From positions 1 through 38,182 of the forward strand of contig LVAQ01000003.1 in assembly GCA_001604105.1 (NCBI GenBank): a DNA stretch of 38,182 bases. Reading direction: 5' to 3'. Below the pieces are notes generated by a model. It searched no databases. It was not told where the DNA came from and saw only the letters and a program-made list of their open reading frames with translations. The DNA is from Clostridiales bacterium Firm_11. GTDB lineage: Bacteria; Bacillota; Clostridia; Christensenellales; Aristaeellaceae. A program made the translations under genes and the position numbers. This document shows, piece by piece, positions 8,686 through 16,637 of the stretch (the first letter of the stretch is position 1; each line of letters starts with the position of its first letter).

Positions 8686-10932
8686 TCACGCCATACCGCT
8701 GCCCGCATATTCCTGGCCGCCCGGGATGATCGTTTCTTGTTCATACACCCTTACCCCCACCGCTTCGCGCCCAAGGTTTGTCACACGCACACCCTTTTCG
8801 TCGGCATCTACAGCCAGCGGCTGACCCTGCCAAATGATGCGGAAGCTGAGCCGGTGCCATCCTTTGGGCAGGCGCGGCGCGATGCGCAGCTTGCCGCCTG
8901 TAAGGCGCACATTGCCAAACCCATACACCACACACTGCCAGATGCCTCCCATGGCCGCGCTGTGGATGCCCTCCGGTGATTTCGGGGTTCCGATGGGCAA
9001 ATCCACCGCGCAGGCAGCGTGAAAATAGTCATAGGCGATATCATCCAGCCCCAAATCCTGCGCCAGTACGCAATGCGTGGCTTTACTCAGCGATGAATCG
9101 TGCAGCGTTCGCGCTTCGTAAAACTCGTAGTTGCGCCGCTTCACCTCCGGCGAAAAGCGATCCTCCAGCAACAGCAGCAGCAGCACCGTATCGGATTGTT
9201 TGCATACCTGTAAATGATTGATCTGTGACAGATTGTAGTCTTTGAAGATATCCCCGACGGATTCCGCCTGCTTGTAGCGCGTCAGGTCGATGGCCTGTAG
9301 CGCCATATACCCGTCAAATTGCGGGATGATGCCGTTTTCATCCGGCACGGGCAGCCAAAGCCCCTCGGCAACATGCCGGATATCCTGATCATCCAGCCGC
9401 TTGAGCGCCAGCCGCATGTTGAACTCCGCCATGTAGTTGGTGTAGGCGTTGTTATCCACATGCTCCTTATACTCGTCCGGGCCAATCACATCGCAGATTA
9501 CATACGCCTGCCTGCGTTCATCCCAGGTGGCACGGCTTGCCCAAAAACGCGCGGTTTCCATGAGCATCTCCCAGCCATGGTTTTCCATGAAGGCGCTGTC
9601 TCCTGTCGCCTGTGCGTACTGCCATACGGCGTAGGCGATATCCGCCGTGATGTGCTGCTCAATGTGTCCGGTCAGGATGGGGGTGGATTCCCCGGTTACG
9701 ATATCCGCGCCGCCCAGCAGCGGGGTCACCTCGCCATCATCGATCCACGCCGATTCCCAGGGGTACATCGCGCCGCGGTAGCCATGATCCCGCGCCTTGC
9801 GCCGCGCGCCTTCCAAAATACGGTAACGGTAGCGCAACAGCGTATGGGCAGTATCCGGCTGGGTGAAGGTGTAGTAGGGCAATAGAAAAATCTCTGTATC
9901 CCAGAAGGAGTGCCCCTTATACCCCTCGCCGCTGAGCCCCTTGGCGCCGATGCCCACGCGGTCGTCATCCTTTTTCACCATGATGTTAAGGTGGTACAGC
10001 GCAAAGCGAATCGCCACCTGATCATAGCCGTTTTGCGCATCGATGCGGATATCCTGCGCAGCCCAAAGCGCCGCCCATGCAGCCGCGCTTTCGCACAGCA
10101 GCCCCTCGTACCCCATGCCGATCGCCTCGCGCAGCGCTGCTTCACCATCCAGCGTAAGCAGATCCCGGCTGGTTGTCACGCAGCACAGCTTTTCGATGCG
10201 CAGGGTTTGGCCTTTGCGCACGGTCATAGAAACCGTTTCCCCCAGATACCTGCGCCGCATAACCGGCAGGCGGCGCGTTGCGGTTTCGTGACCATCCACC
10301 TGATACGAATGGGCGGCGTAGAGGTTGCAGCGGATGCCGGATTGCACGGTTTCCTCCTCCATAAAGAGGATACGCCCCCCGAACAGCCTTTTTTCCCGTT
10401 CATACAGGTGTTGCGTGCCGCTGTTGGTCACGGTGCCGTCTATGCCGCTTTCCACCGTGATGGCGCAATCCTCCCCGGCGCAGGTGATTTCCACCTGAAA
10501 ACCCAGCAGATGCTCGCGCGCCATGGATACAAACCGCCGGAAGCATAACGTCAGGGGCTTGCCCTGCGGAGGTTTCCATTGCACGTAACGCGTCAGCTCC
10601 CCGGTTTTCAGGTTTAATCTTCGTGTGCAGGAAACCAGATCGCCCTGCTCCATGGAAAAGGGCATACCATTCACAGACAGCCTCAGATTTGTCAGATCCG
10701 GCAAGTTGGGCAGCTCGGTCACTTCACTTTCATGGAAGCGGTCAAAGGTGCCCGTAACAAATAGATTGCGCGTCTGCCCCGCGTAACGCTCCTCCAGCGC
10801 TGCGCGTTGCCCCAGATAACCGTTACCCTGGCAAAAGATGGCTTCGTAGCCGCCCTCCGCCTGTGCATCAAATGTTGTTTCCTCAATCACAAACTGGTCA
10901 AACGCTCCGGTGCCACGGTCGAATGTCAACAT
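8686..10932 (-). CDS. GH65 disaccharide phosphorylase
   Basis: A 748-residue protein of glycoside hydrolase family 65. It has an N-terminal beta-sandwich (about 1-260), a helical (alpha/alpha)6 barrel from about 300 and a C-terminal beta domain. The central motif GHSFWDTEIF (340-349), the general acid Glu487 in GPDEYKEHVDNN and the later KQSDTV segment are diagnostic. The family splits alpha-glucobioses such as maltose, trehalose, kojibiose or nigerose with phosphate, yielding beta-glucose 1-phosphate and a sugar; the exact substrate cannot be read here. No signal peptide is present. It follows a permease by six bases and presumably consumes what the operon imports. Confidence 0.93.
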   Translation of the reverse strand: MLTFDRGTGAFDQFVIEETTFDAQAEGGYEAIFCQGNGYLGQRAALEERYAGQTRNLFVTGTFDRFHESEVTELPNLPDLTNLRLSVNGMPFSMEQGDLVSCTRRLNLKTGELTRYVQWKPPQGKPLTLCFRRFVSMAREHLLGFQVEITCAGEDCAITVESGIDGTVTNSGTQHLYEREKRLFGGRILFMEEETVQSGIRCNLYAAHSYQVDGHETATRRLPVMRRRYLGETVSMTVRKGQTLRIEKLCCVTTSRDLLTLDGEAALREAIGMGYEGLLCESAAAWAALWAAQDIRIDAQNGYDQVAIRFALYHLNIMVKKDDDRVGIGAKGLSGEGYKGHSFWDTEIFLLPYYTFTQPDTAHTLLRYRYRILEGARRKARDHGYRGAMYPWESAWIDDGEVTPLLGGADIVTGESTPILTGHIEQHITADIAYAVWQYAQATGDSAFMENHGWEMLMETARFWASRATWDERRQAYVICDVIGPDEYKEHVDNNAYTNYMAEFNMRLALKRLDDQDIRHVAEGLWLPVPDENGIIPQFDGYMALQAIDLTRYKQAESVGDIFKDYNLSQINHLQVCKQSDTVLLLLLLEDRFSPEVKRRNYEFYEARTLHDSSLSKATHCVLAQDLGLDDIAYDYFHAACAVDLPIGTPKSPEGIHSAAMGGIWQCVVYGFGNVRLTGGKLRIAPRLPKGWHRLSFRIIWQGQPLAVDADEKGVRVTNLGREAVGVRVYEQETIIPGGQEYAGSGMA

Positions 10933-10938
10933 CGTTCT

Positions 10939-11781
10939 TTACCCCTTGATGCCGCTGGAAGCCACCGAGGCCGTTACCTGCTCCTGCGCGAACACGTATA
11001 GCAGGATGCCCGGCAATACCACGATGGTCAACGCCGCGAACATGCGTGTATAATCATAGGAAAACGCCTGGTTGAAAAAGCTGAGCGCCACGGGCAGCGT
11101 GCGATTGGCGGATGAAGAGGTAAGCAGCGCCGCATAATAATACTCATTCCAATTGCTCAAGAACATCAATACGCCGGCGGTGGATAGCCCCGTTTTCGCC
11201 AAAGGCAGGTTAATGGTTGCAAACGTGCGCAGGAAGCCCGCGCCGTCAATGGTGGCCGCCTCGTTGAGCTCAAAGGGCACCGACAGGAACGTGGCGCGCA
11301 GTATGAACATGGACATGGCAAGCCCGCCGGACAGGTACACCAGCATCAAGCCCGTTCTGGTATCGTAGAGCGACAGGTTCATCACGATGGAGAATATCGG
11401 CTGTGTGCGGGTGTGCCCCGGCACCAGCAGCGTAAGGGTAAAAAGCGCATAAAACAGGTTTTTGGCTGGAAAACGGTATTTCGCGATCACATACGCGCCC
11501 ATGGCGTAGATCAGCAGTGAACCGAGAGTGGGCAGGATGGATACCACGACCGAGTTTACGAAATAATGCAGCAGATCGTATTGTTGCAGTACGGATGCGT
11601 AGGCGTCAAAGGTGAACACATCCGGCAGGGAAAAGGGGGAGGAAAGGATAGCGCCGTTGCTTTTGAATGAGGATAGGATGACCCACACCAGCGGGAATAC
11701 CGATACCGCAACGATAAACAGCAGAAAAGTATACCCAAAGAAACGATACACATAGTAACCGGCATTCTTTGTTTTGATCAT
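10939..11781 (-). CDS. ABC sugar permease, MalG type
   Basis: A 280-residue membrane protein with six predicted helices and the EAA loop NEAATIDGAGFLRTFATINL. GAGGAGGG precedes the start. It is 17 bases downstream of its partner permease gene and just ahead of the GH65 gene. It is the second transmembrane subunit of the alpha-glucoside-type importer. Confidence 0.93.
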   Translation of the reverse strand: MIKTKNAGYYVYRFFGYTFLLFIVAVSVFPLVWVILSSFKSNGAILSSPFSLPDVFTFDAYASVLQQYDLLHYFVNSVVVSILPTLGSLLIYAMGAYVIAKYRFPAKNLFYALFTLTLLVPGHTRTQPIFSIVMNLSLYDTRTGLMLVYLSGGLAMSMFILRATFLSVPFELNEAATIDGAGFLRTFATINLPLAKTGLSTAGVLMFLSNWNEYYYAALLTSSSANRTLPVALSFFNQAFSYDYTRMFAALTIVVLPGILLYVFAQEQVTASVASSGIKG

Positions 11782-11798
11782 GCATCCGCCCTCCTCTG

Positions 11799-12689
11799 TT
11801 ATGCCAGGTCGTTCAGGCGGAAAGCCCGCTTGATGATCACCAGCAGCAGGATGCCGATCACAAACATGATAAGCGCGATGGCATTGGCCATGCCGTAGCG
11901 CATATCGGTAATGCTGTTGACCAGTAAAATGGGCAGGTTCATGGTATCATTGCCCGGCCCGCCGCGGGTGGTGAGCGATATGGCTTCGTACATGCTGATG
12001 CGCGCCGTGCCTGAGCAGATTACCGCGGTACCGATGGCATTGCGGCACAGCGGCAGTTTGATATGTCGCGTTACCTGAAAGCCGCTGGCGCCATCAATGG
12101 TGGCGGCCTCGTAGAGCTCCTGCGGCACGGCCATTAAATCGGCCAGTACCAGCAGCGTGACAATTACGGCGTAGAACAGCCATGTGTAGGTAATGGCAGC
12201 AAACGCCGCCGGTGATTCATAAAACCAGTTGACCGAGAAACCAGGGTTTACCGTGCGGATCAGGTTATTGAGCAGCCCGTAATCATTATTGAAAACAAAG
12301 CGGTAGATCATCGCCCATGCCGCTGCGGAGATTACGTTGGGGATCATGTAGACCGCGCGCACGGCCTTCCAGCCTTTGAAGCGGTCAAATAACAGAAACG
12401 CTACAATAACGCCGATGAATACGTGCAGCGTCATCGCGATTACACCCCAGAGCGACAGGTTGCGCAGCGCATACAGGAAACTCTCGCGGCCAAAAAGCTT
12501 TGTGAAGTTCTCCACGCCGATGAACACCGGCTGGTTGAAGCCATCCCAACGTGTGAAGGCCGTAACCAGCACGGTGAGGATGGGCGTTAGGTAAAACACC
12601 ATAAAGATAAGCAGCGTTGGCAGAAGAAACAGGTATACGCTGGGCAGCGCCCTGCGTTCCAGCCTTGATAAGCGTTGTGTTTTCGCCAT
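11799..12689 (-). CDS. ABC sugar permease, MalF type
   Basis: A 296-residue permease with an EAA loop YEAATIDGASGFQVTRHIKL. The ATG at 12689 is preferred because AGGGGAGG lies seven bases upstream; the ATG two codons earlier at 12695 is too close to that site. It pairs with the next permease. No ATPase is encoded in the operon, as is common for CUT1 systems that share an MsiK-like ATPase. Confidence 0.92.
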   Translation of the reverse strand: MAKTQRLSRLERRALPSVYLFLLPTLLIFMVFYLTPILTVLVTAFTRWDGFNQPVFIGVENFTKLFGRESFLYALRNLSLWGVIAMTLHVFIGVIVAFLLFDRFKGWKAVRAVYMIPNVISAAAWAMIYRFVFNNDYGLLNNLIRTVNPGFSVNWFYESPAAFAAITYTWLFYAVIVTLLVLADLMAVPQELYEAATIDGASGFQVTRHIKLPLCRNAIGTAVICSGTARISMYEAISLTTRGGPGNDTMNLPILLVNSITDMRYGMANAIALIMFVIGILLLVIIKRAFRLNDLA

Positions 12690-12794
12690 GGGCATACCTC
12701 CCCTTTGGTGGACAGTGAAACCGTGACGCGCCATGCGAAAACCCGACCAAGCCTCCGTGGGGGGCGGCTTGGCCGGGTGCATAGGCGAAAACGG

Positions 12795-14105
12795 TTATTC
12801 GCCCATTGCCTCCTGTGCCATCACGCCCAGCTGTTCAAGGTATTGCGCGGGCGTCAGCGAACCGTCGATCAGCTTGGGCAGCAGCGAGCCAAAGCCTGTA
12901 TTGGATACAGACGTGGGGATGCAATCACCAAACGGCGGCACCAGAACGGTTTGTGCATTCACAGCGCTTACGTACTCATTGAGCAGCGGGTTTTCCTGCG
13001 CGCGTTTGGACAGGAATGCATCGCTGGGTGTAAGCCGCGGCGCCGTACCGCCTTCGGCCAACATATAAGCCTCCAGCTCGGCAGGGGAAAACATGAAGGC
13101 GATGAACGCGCTGGCGCATTCCTTCTGCGTATCGGTGGCTGTAGCTGGTATCCACCAGCCGTAACTGCCTGCTGTGCCGCATACGGCGATGTTGCCCGGG
13201 AATACCGCGCCGTGCACATCTGCGCCGCTGAACCCGCCGGACCATTTATCCTTGGCGCTCTCGGCAAAATCGCCTACCATCCAGGAGCCGTTGGCGATAA
13301 GGGCAGCGTTGCCGGACATGAACGCGTTGGCGGCATCCGCATACACCGCGCCGATGGTATTGGAGGAAGCGTAGTTTTGCAGCATGGCTTGCAGCTTGGT
13401 AAGCGCCGCAAGCAGCGCGGGATGGCTGTAGTCGGTCAGCTTGTCTACCTGATGCTCGCTGAGCAACGCTACGCCGCCTTCTTCCGCCGCGATCAGCGAA
13501 CTGAAAGTGAGCATGGTGGTCCAGGCGTTTTCTCCGGTCATGAAGGCGATTTTCTGATCGCCCATATCTGCCAGCAGAGCTGCCCAGGTTGCGTAATCGC
13601 CGGGGGCTGTGTCCAGTGGCAGCAGCGCCGCGTTGTAATACATCGTCATGGGCCGGACGACGCCAAAGGGCACGGTTACCAGGCGATTGTCCGCGGTGGT
13701 ATTGTAGGCGCGATCCCAATCAGTGAGGTTAGCGTCGATATCCGGGTAGGCTTTGAGGGCTTCCGTCAGGTCATAAAACAGGTTGTTTGGGATTACCACA
13801 TTGCGGATCCACTCGGTATCGCCGCCCTCGATCACCGGCGGCAACTGGTTTTGCAGCGCCAGTTGTTTGAGTTTCTCCACATACAGGTCCTGTGTGAGTT
13901 CCTCAATGACCACATGGTATTTCCCTTCGTACAGTTCGTTGAAGCGCTCCACCTGGGGCAGGAAGAATTTCGCGCCCACATTTTCCCCCGTTTTGTAATG
14001 GGGAATGGTGATCTGGATGGTTTCGGCAGTGGCATGCGGGATCCATGCGCCCAGCAGCAGGACGCACAGGAGCAACAGTGTAACAAGGCGAAGGTTTCTC
14101 TTCAT
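12795..14105 (-). CDS. ABC sugar solute-binding protein (CUT1), non-lipoprotein
   Basis: A 436-residue family 1 binding protein. The start at 14105 has AAAGGAG nine bases upstream. The signal peptide begins MKRNLRLVTLLLLCVLLLG and ends HATA before ETIQITIPHY; its only cysteine lies inside the hydrophobic core, not at a lipobox. The mature protein has the NGSWMVGDFAES segment and GSYGWWIPA aromatic binding-site region typical of sugar-binding proteins. First gene of the operon with two permeases and the GH65 phosphorylase, so an alpha-linked disaccharide is the likely ligand. Confidence 0.92.
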   Translation of the reverse strand: MKRNLRLVTLLLLCVLLLGAWIPHATAETIQITIPHYKTGENVGAKFFLPQVERFNELYEGKYHVVIEELTQDLYVEKLKQLALQNQLPPVIEGGDTEWIRNVVIPNNLFYDLTEALKAYPDIDANLTDWDRAYNTTADNRLVTVPFGVVRPMTMYYNAALLPLDTAPGDYATWAALLADMGDQKIAFMTGENAWTTMLTFSSLIAAEEGGVALLSEHQVDKLTDYSHPALLAALTKLQAMLQNYASSNTIGAVYADAANAFMSGNAALIANGSWMVGDFAESAKDKWSGGFSGADVHGAVFPGNIAVCGTAGSYGWWIPATATDTQKECASAFIAFMFSPAELEAYMLAEGGTAPRLTPSDAFLSKRAQENPLLNEYVSAVNAQTVLVPPFGDCIPTSVSNTGFGSLLPKLIDGSLTPAQYLEQLGVMAQEAMGE

Positions 14106-14165
14106 GATAAAGACTCCTTTCGGGCTATTCAATTGAGGTCACGTGCGCAACGATATCGTGTCTGT

Positions 14166-14194
14166 ATCATAGCATCGTTTCCGAAACATGTCAA
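14166..14194 (-). promoter_or_regulatory. near-consensus promoter with operator in its spacer
   Basis: On the minus strand TTGACA (14194-14189) and TATGAT (14171-14166) are 17 bases apart. The odd palindrome GTTTCGGAAAC (14187-14177) fills most of the spacer, so a bound repressor would block polymerase directly. It drives the binding protein-permease-GH65 operon and probably responds to the adjacent LacI-type regulator. Confidence 0.8.
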
Positions 14195-14198
14195 CACA

Positions 14199-14235
14199 GT
14201 TTTCGAATATTTCAACGAAACTTTCTGAAACTTTC
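14199..14235. promoter_or_regulatory. cluster of GAAAC-type operator half sites
   Basis: GAAACTTTC, a 9-base odd palindrome, occurs twice at 14217-14225 and 14227-14235. The first overlaps a longer GTTTTCG/CGAAAC pair beginning at 14199. The motif resembles the operator within the divergent promoter, and the cluster lies just upstream of the regulator's own -35 box. Together these look like LacI-family binding sites. Confidence 0.55.
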
Positions 14236-14237
14236 CA

Positions 14238-14266
14238 TTGCATTGGCCGACACTTTATTGTATACT
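14238..14266 (+). promoter_or_regulatory. promoter of LacI-type regulator
   Basis: TTGCAT (14238-14243) and TATACT (14261-14266) with a 17-base spacer lie 24 bases ahead of the start codon. The repeated GAAACTTTC sites end three bases before the -35 box, suggesting autoregulation. Confidence 0.65.
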
Positions 14267-14289
14267 GTTCTGTGTCAGGGGGTTAGTTT

Positions 14290-15324
14290 ATGCCAATGAA
14301 GAATATGCCCAATATTCAAATGATCTGTAACAGGCTGGGACTTTCCAAGGCAACGGTTTCCAAAGCCCTCAACGGATATGCACAGGTAAATGAAAACACG
14401 CGCGAGGCTGTGCTTCGCTGCGCACGCGAAATCGGGTACCGCACAGATAAACCTGCCGCTACGCAAAGCGGAACAGCCGTGCGCCGTATTGGCATGCCCG
14501 GGCGCGTCAATGGAAGTGATCGCACCGATTTCTCCGGAGACTACCAGATGATCGCGGGCTTTCGGGACGAGGCACACCGTAGCGGCATGGAGATGATTCT
14601 GCTGCCGAATATCGACACGCCCCTGCAACGAGACACCCCCCTGGCGGCGTTGCTTGCGCCCTATCAACTGGATGGCTTGCTGCTTTGCGGCTTGTTTACG
14701 GACGATCCCTACCTTGCGCAGCTGCCGGACATTCACATCCCCACGGTGCTATGGGATCTTTCGGGGCCGCCGGATGAGCGGATCGGCACGGTGCGCTACG
14801 ACTCGCTGCGCGGCGCGCAGATGGCGGTGGAACACCTCATCAGCCTGGGTCACAGGCGCATTGCGCTGTTCAATGGGCATCGATTCGCGCAGGTGAGCCA
14901 CGAGCGGCTGGATGGCTATCGGCTGGCGCTGGCTAAGGCAGGCATCGCGCTGGATCCGTCGCTGATCGTGTGGGGTGATTTTACCGAAACCGGGGTCGTG
15001 GAAGCTGTGGAGCTCTTCGTGCAAAAGGAAGTCACAGCGGTTTTTTGCGCATGTGATATAACCGCCATCGGTGTGATGCGGCAGCTGAAAGCCATCGGAA
15101 AAAAAGTGCCGGGGGACATCTCTGTAGTGGGGTATGATGACTCACCCCTATGTGTGGCGGTATCACCTGCGCTGACCACCGTATCGCAGGATTTTTACCG
15201 TATCGGGCAAATTGCCTGCGGCATGATGCGCGCGCTGCTGCTGGGGCTGCCCCTCCATCATGAAACGTTGATGCCAACCCTTGCGGTACGCCATTCTACA
15301 GGCCCGGCACCAACTGGCATATAG
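14290..15324 (+). CDS. LacI-family transcriptional regulator
   Basis: A 344-residue repressor. The N-terminal helix-turn-helix (about 8-30) contains LGLSKATVSKALNGY, followed by a hinge and a periplasmic-binding-like sugar sensor domain (from about 60; HLISLGHRRIALFNG, FCACDITAIGVMRQL, VVGYDDSPLC). AGGGGG lies about eight bases ahead of the ATG. It is divergent from the GH65 importer operon with palindromic sites between, so it most likely represses that operon and itself, released by the imported sugar or a product. Confidence 0.92.
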   Translation: MPMKNMPNIQMICNRLGLSKATVSKALNGYAQVNENTREAVLRCAREIGYRTDKPAATQSGTAVRRIGMPGRVNGSDRTDFSGDYQMIAGFRDEAHRSGMEMILLPNIDTPLQRDTPLAALLAPYQLDGLLLCGLFTDDPYLAQLPDIHIPTVLWDLSGPPDERIGTVRYDSLRGAQMAVEHLISLGHRRIALFNGHRFAQVSHERLDGYRLALAKAGIALDPSLIVWGDFTETGVVEAVELFVQKEVTAVFCACDITAIGVMRQLKAIGKKVPGDISVVGYDDSPLCVAVSPALTTVSQDFYRIGQIACGMMRALLLGLPLHHETLMPTLAVRHSTGPAPTGI

Positions 15325-15817
15325 AGGCCACACCCGGCGCGGGAGGCCGCCGCGAAGCATCAGAAACATGCCGCGTATGCATCTGCTTGCGAGGTGGTTT
15401 AGCCTTCCGGTAGACGATAATGATGACAGGATACTTGATTGTGATCCCTTCGCAAGGCAGCACGGGCAGGTTTGGCTGGGGATGAACAGGCGCGGGAGGC
15501 CGCCGCGCTTTGGATGTACCACAGGCGGTTTGGTAAAATGGGCGGGCGTATGCGCGGATGCATGCTCCCGCCCTTGCGCTGTTTGGCCGGCTGTCCTGAT
15601 ATACCCTGCTGCGGTAAGGCGGGCGATGGGCTTTGCTTACGCGCAGATTACGCTTGGCGGGATAGGTATCACAAAGCGGCATGCCTTCATGCAGGGGGTG
15701 TCAAGATAAGTTCACAAGGCGATGGAGGAAAATTGTATTCGTATAAGCCCCTCCATGATGACCGCAATGGATTCAATATATTTTCAGAATTGAAGAGAAT
15801 GTTCGATACAGCAAAAA
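15325..15817. other. intergenic stretch without a supported gene
   Basis: About 490 bases between the LacI-type regulator and the tRNA terminator. Reading frames here have no good ribosome binding site or recognisable domain. The only structure seen is a 19-base perfect direct repeat (15336-15354 and 15489-15507). Confidence 0.5.
15336..15507. repeat. pair of 19-base direct repeats
   Basis: The sequence GGCGCGGGAGGCCGCCGCG is present at 15336-15354 and again at 15489-15507, 153 bases apart. The flanks differ apart from short matches. Confidence 0.7.
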
Positions 15818-15850
15818 GCCGGAAACCGTTATCATTAAACGGTTTCCGGC
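15818..15850 (-). terminator. Rho-independent terminator of tRNA-Arg
   Basis: A perfect 13-bp stem (15818-15830 with 15838-15850; arm GCCGGAAACCGTT) with a 7-base loop. On the minus strand it is followed by TTTTT. It lies eight bases after the tRNA 3' end. Confidence 0.88.
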
Positions 15851-15858
15851 CTTGAAAG

Positions 15859-15935
15859 TGGCGTTCCCGTCGGGATTCGAACCCGAGGCCTTCCGCTTAG
15901 GAGGCGGACGCTCTATCCTGCTGAGCTACGGAAAC
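15859..15935 (-). tRNA. tRNA-Arg (anticodon CCU)
   Basis: On the minus strand a complete cloverleaf can be folded: acceptor GTTTCCG with CGGGAAC (one G-U pair), D arm starting TAGCTCAGC, an anticodon loop CTCCTAA giving anticodon CCU for AGG codons, and a GGTTCGAATCC T arm. The 3' CCA is encoded (15861-15859). A strong terminator follows. Confidence 0.95.
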
Positions 15936-15981
15936 AGATGAGTTGGTGTACCTGGTACCTCTTGAAAAGCGAACACAGTTG

Positions 15982-16017
15982 GTTCTCTTAGGAGGCGGAC
16001 GCGCCTTCCTGCTGCGT
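15982..16017 (-). pseudogene. tRNA-Arg fragment
   Basis: The bases CTTAGGAGGCGGACGC at 15987-16002 match the anticodon-arm region of the intact tRNA exactly (15896-15911), and TCCTGCTG follows as in the tRNA D arm. Acceptor and T arms are missing, so it cannot be a working tRNA. It may be a trace of an integration or duplication event. Confidence 0.6.
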
Positions 16018-16360
16018 ATGGCACAGGGTTGGCCGCATGTCATTGTATTACAGGCGGCTTTTACCTGTCAAGTGATGGCGCAAAACCCCTGTTGCATTGC
16101 AGGGGGTTGCGCGGTTTTGCGGACTGGTTAACTTTCGGCGCAAGTGACTGAAACCCTTGCTGGCAATGCGTTTTGGGCACGCCTGCCGTGCGTGGAGCAT
16201 ACAACCTTGCGGTCAGATGGACGTTTCACGCGCGGAATGAAGCCGCTGGAAATAGCGCGTTGGGGCGGTGTCGAAATTTAGATGTTTTGATAGGCTGTTT
16301 CAAGGGGAATTGGCCAACTTGCCTAATAGTTGCTTGACGCGCAAAAAAAGAATAAATTGA
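16018..16360. other. intergenic stretch, nothing recognised
   Basis: About 340 bases between the tRNA fragment and the importer control region. No convincing gene or hairpin with a T run was found. Confidence 0.4.
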
Positions 16361-16362
16361 AT

Positions 16363-16374
16363 TAGTACGTACTA
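16363..16374. promoter_or_regulatory. candidate distal AraR operator
   Basis: The perfect 12-base palindrome TAGTACGTACTA shares the GTACGTAC core of known AraR sites (ATTTGTACGTACAAAT in Bacillus subtilis). An AraR-type gene ends the same gene cluster. It lies about 150 bases upstream of the promoter, a distance compatible with repression by looping to the site at 16608. Confidence 0.6.
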
Positions 16375-16405
16375 CATAAAGCTTTGTGACCAAACGGGCG
16401 TTGGA

Positions 16406-16420
16406 ATGTAAACGCATGTA
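16406..16420 (+). promoter_or_regulatory. candidate cre (CcpA) site
   Basis: ATGTAAACGCATGTA matches the catabolite-responsive element consensus WTGNAANCGNWNNCW except at one position. Its place upstream of a sugar importer promoter fits catabolite control. This is a visual match only. Confidence 0.35.
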
Positions 16421-16523
16421 AAAGTTGTATTCAAGTTGTACCCTGCGCAAACCTTTGTGATTTGGCGGTTGACGGCCATGCGGCGCAAACCATGTATTTT
16501 TCGGAAAATATGCGACCTTTGTA

Positions 16524-16552
16524 TTGACAAAAGGCCGTACCCATGATATTCT
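16524..16552 (+). promoter_or_regulatory. promoter of monosaccharide importer
   Basis: TTGACA (16524-16529) and TATTCT (16547-16552) are 17 bases apart, about 85 bases ahead of the ChvE-type gene. Candidate AraR sites lie on both sides. Confidence 0.65.
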
Positions 16553-16607
16553 TTCCTCAACAAGAGCGAAGCGGATACGTTGTCACGGCACATCGCTTCC
16601 CTATGCT

Positions 16608-16619
16608 TGTACGCACAAC
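16608..16619. promoter_or_regulatory. candidate proximal AraR operator
   Basis: TTGTACGCACAA departs from the AraR palindrome TTGTACGTACAA by one base. It lies downstream of the promoter and ahead of the ribosome binding site, where a bound repressor would block transcription. Its centre is 245 bases from the centre of the upstream palindrome. Confidence 0.6.
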
Positions 16620-16637
16620 TTAAAAGGAGTGGAAATC

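Noticed and set aside
12675..14228. Long plus-strand open frame opposite a binding-protein gene
   Set aside because: No ribosome binding site or domain; the minus-strand gene is a clear ABC binding protein.
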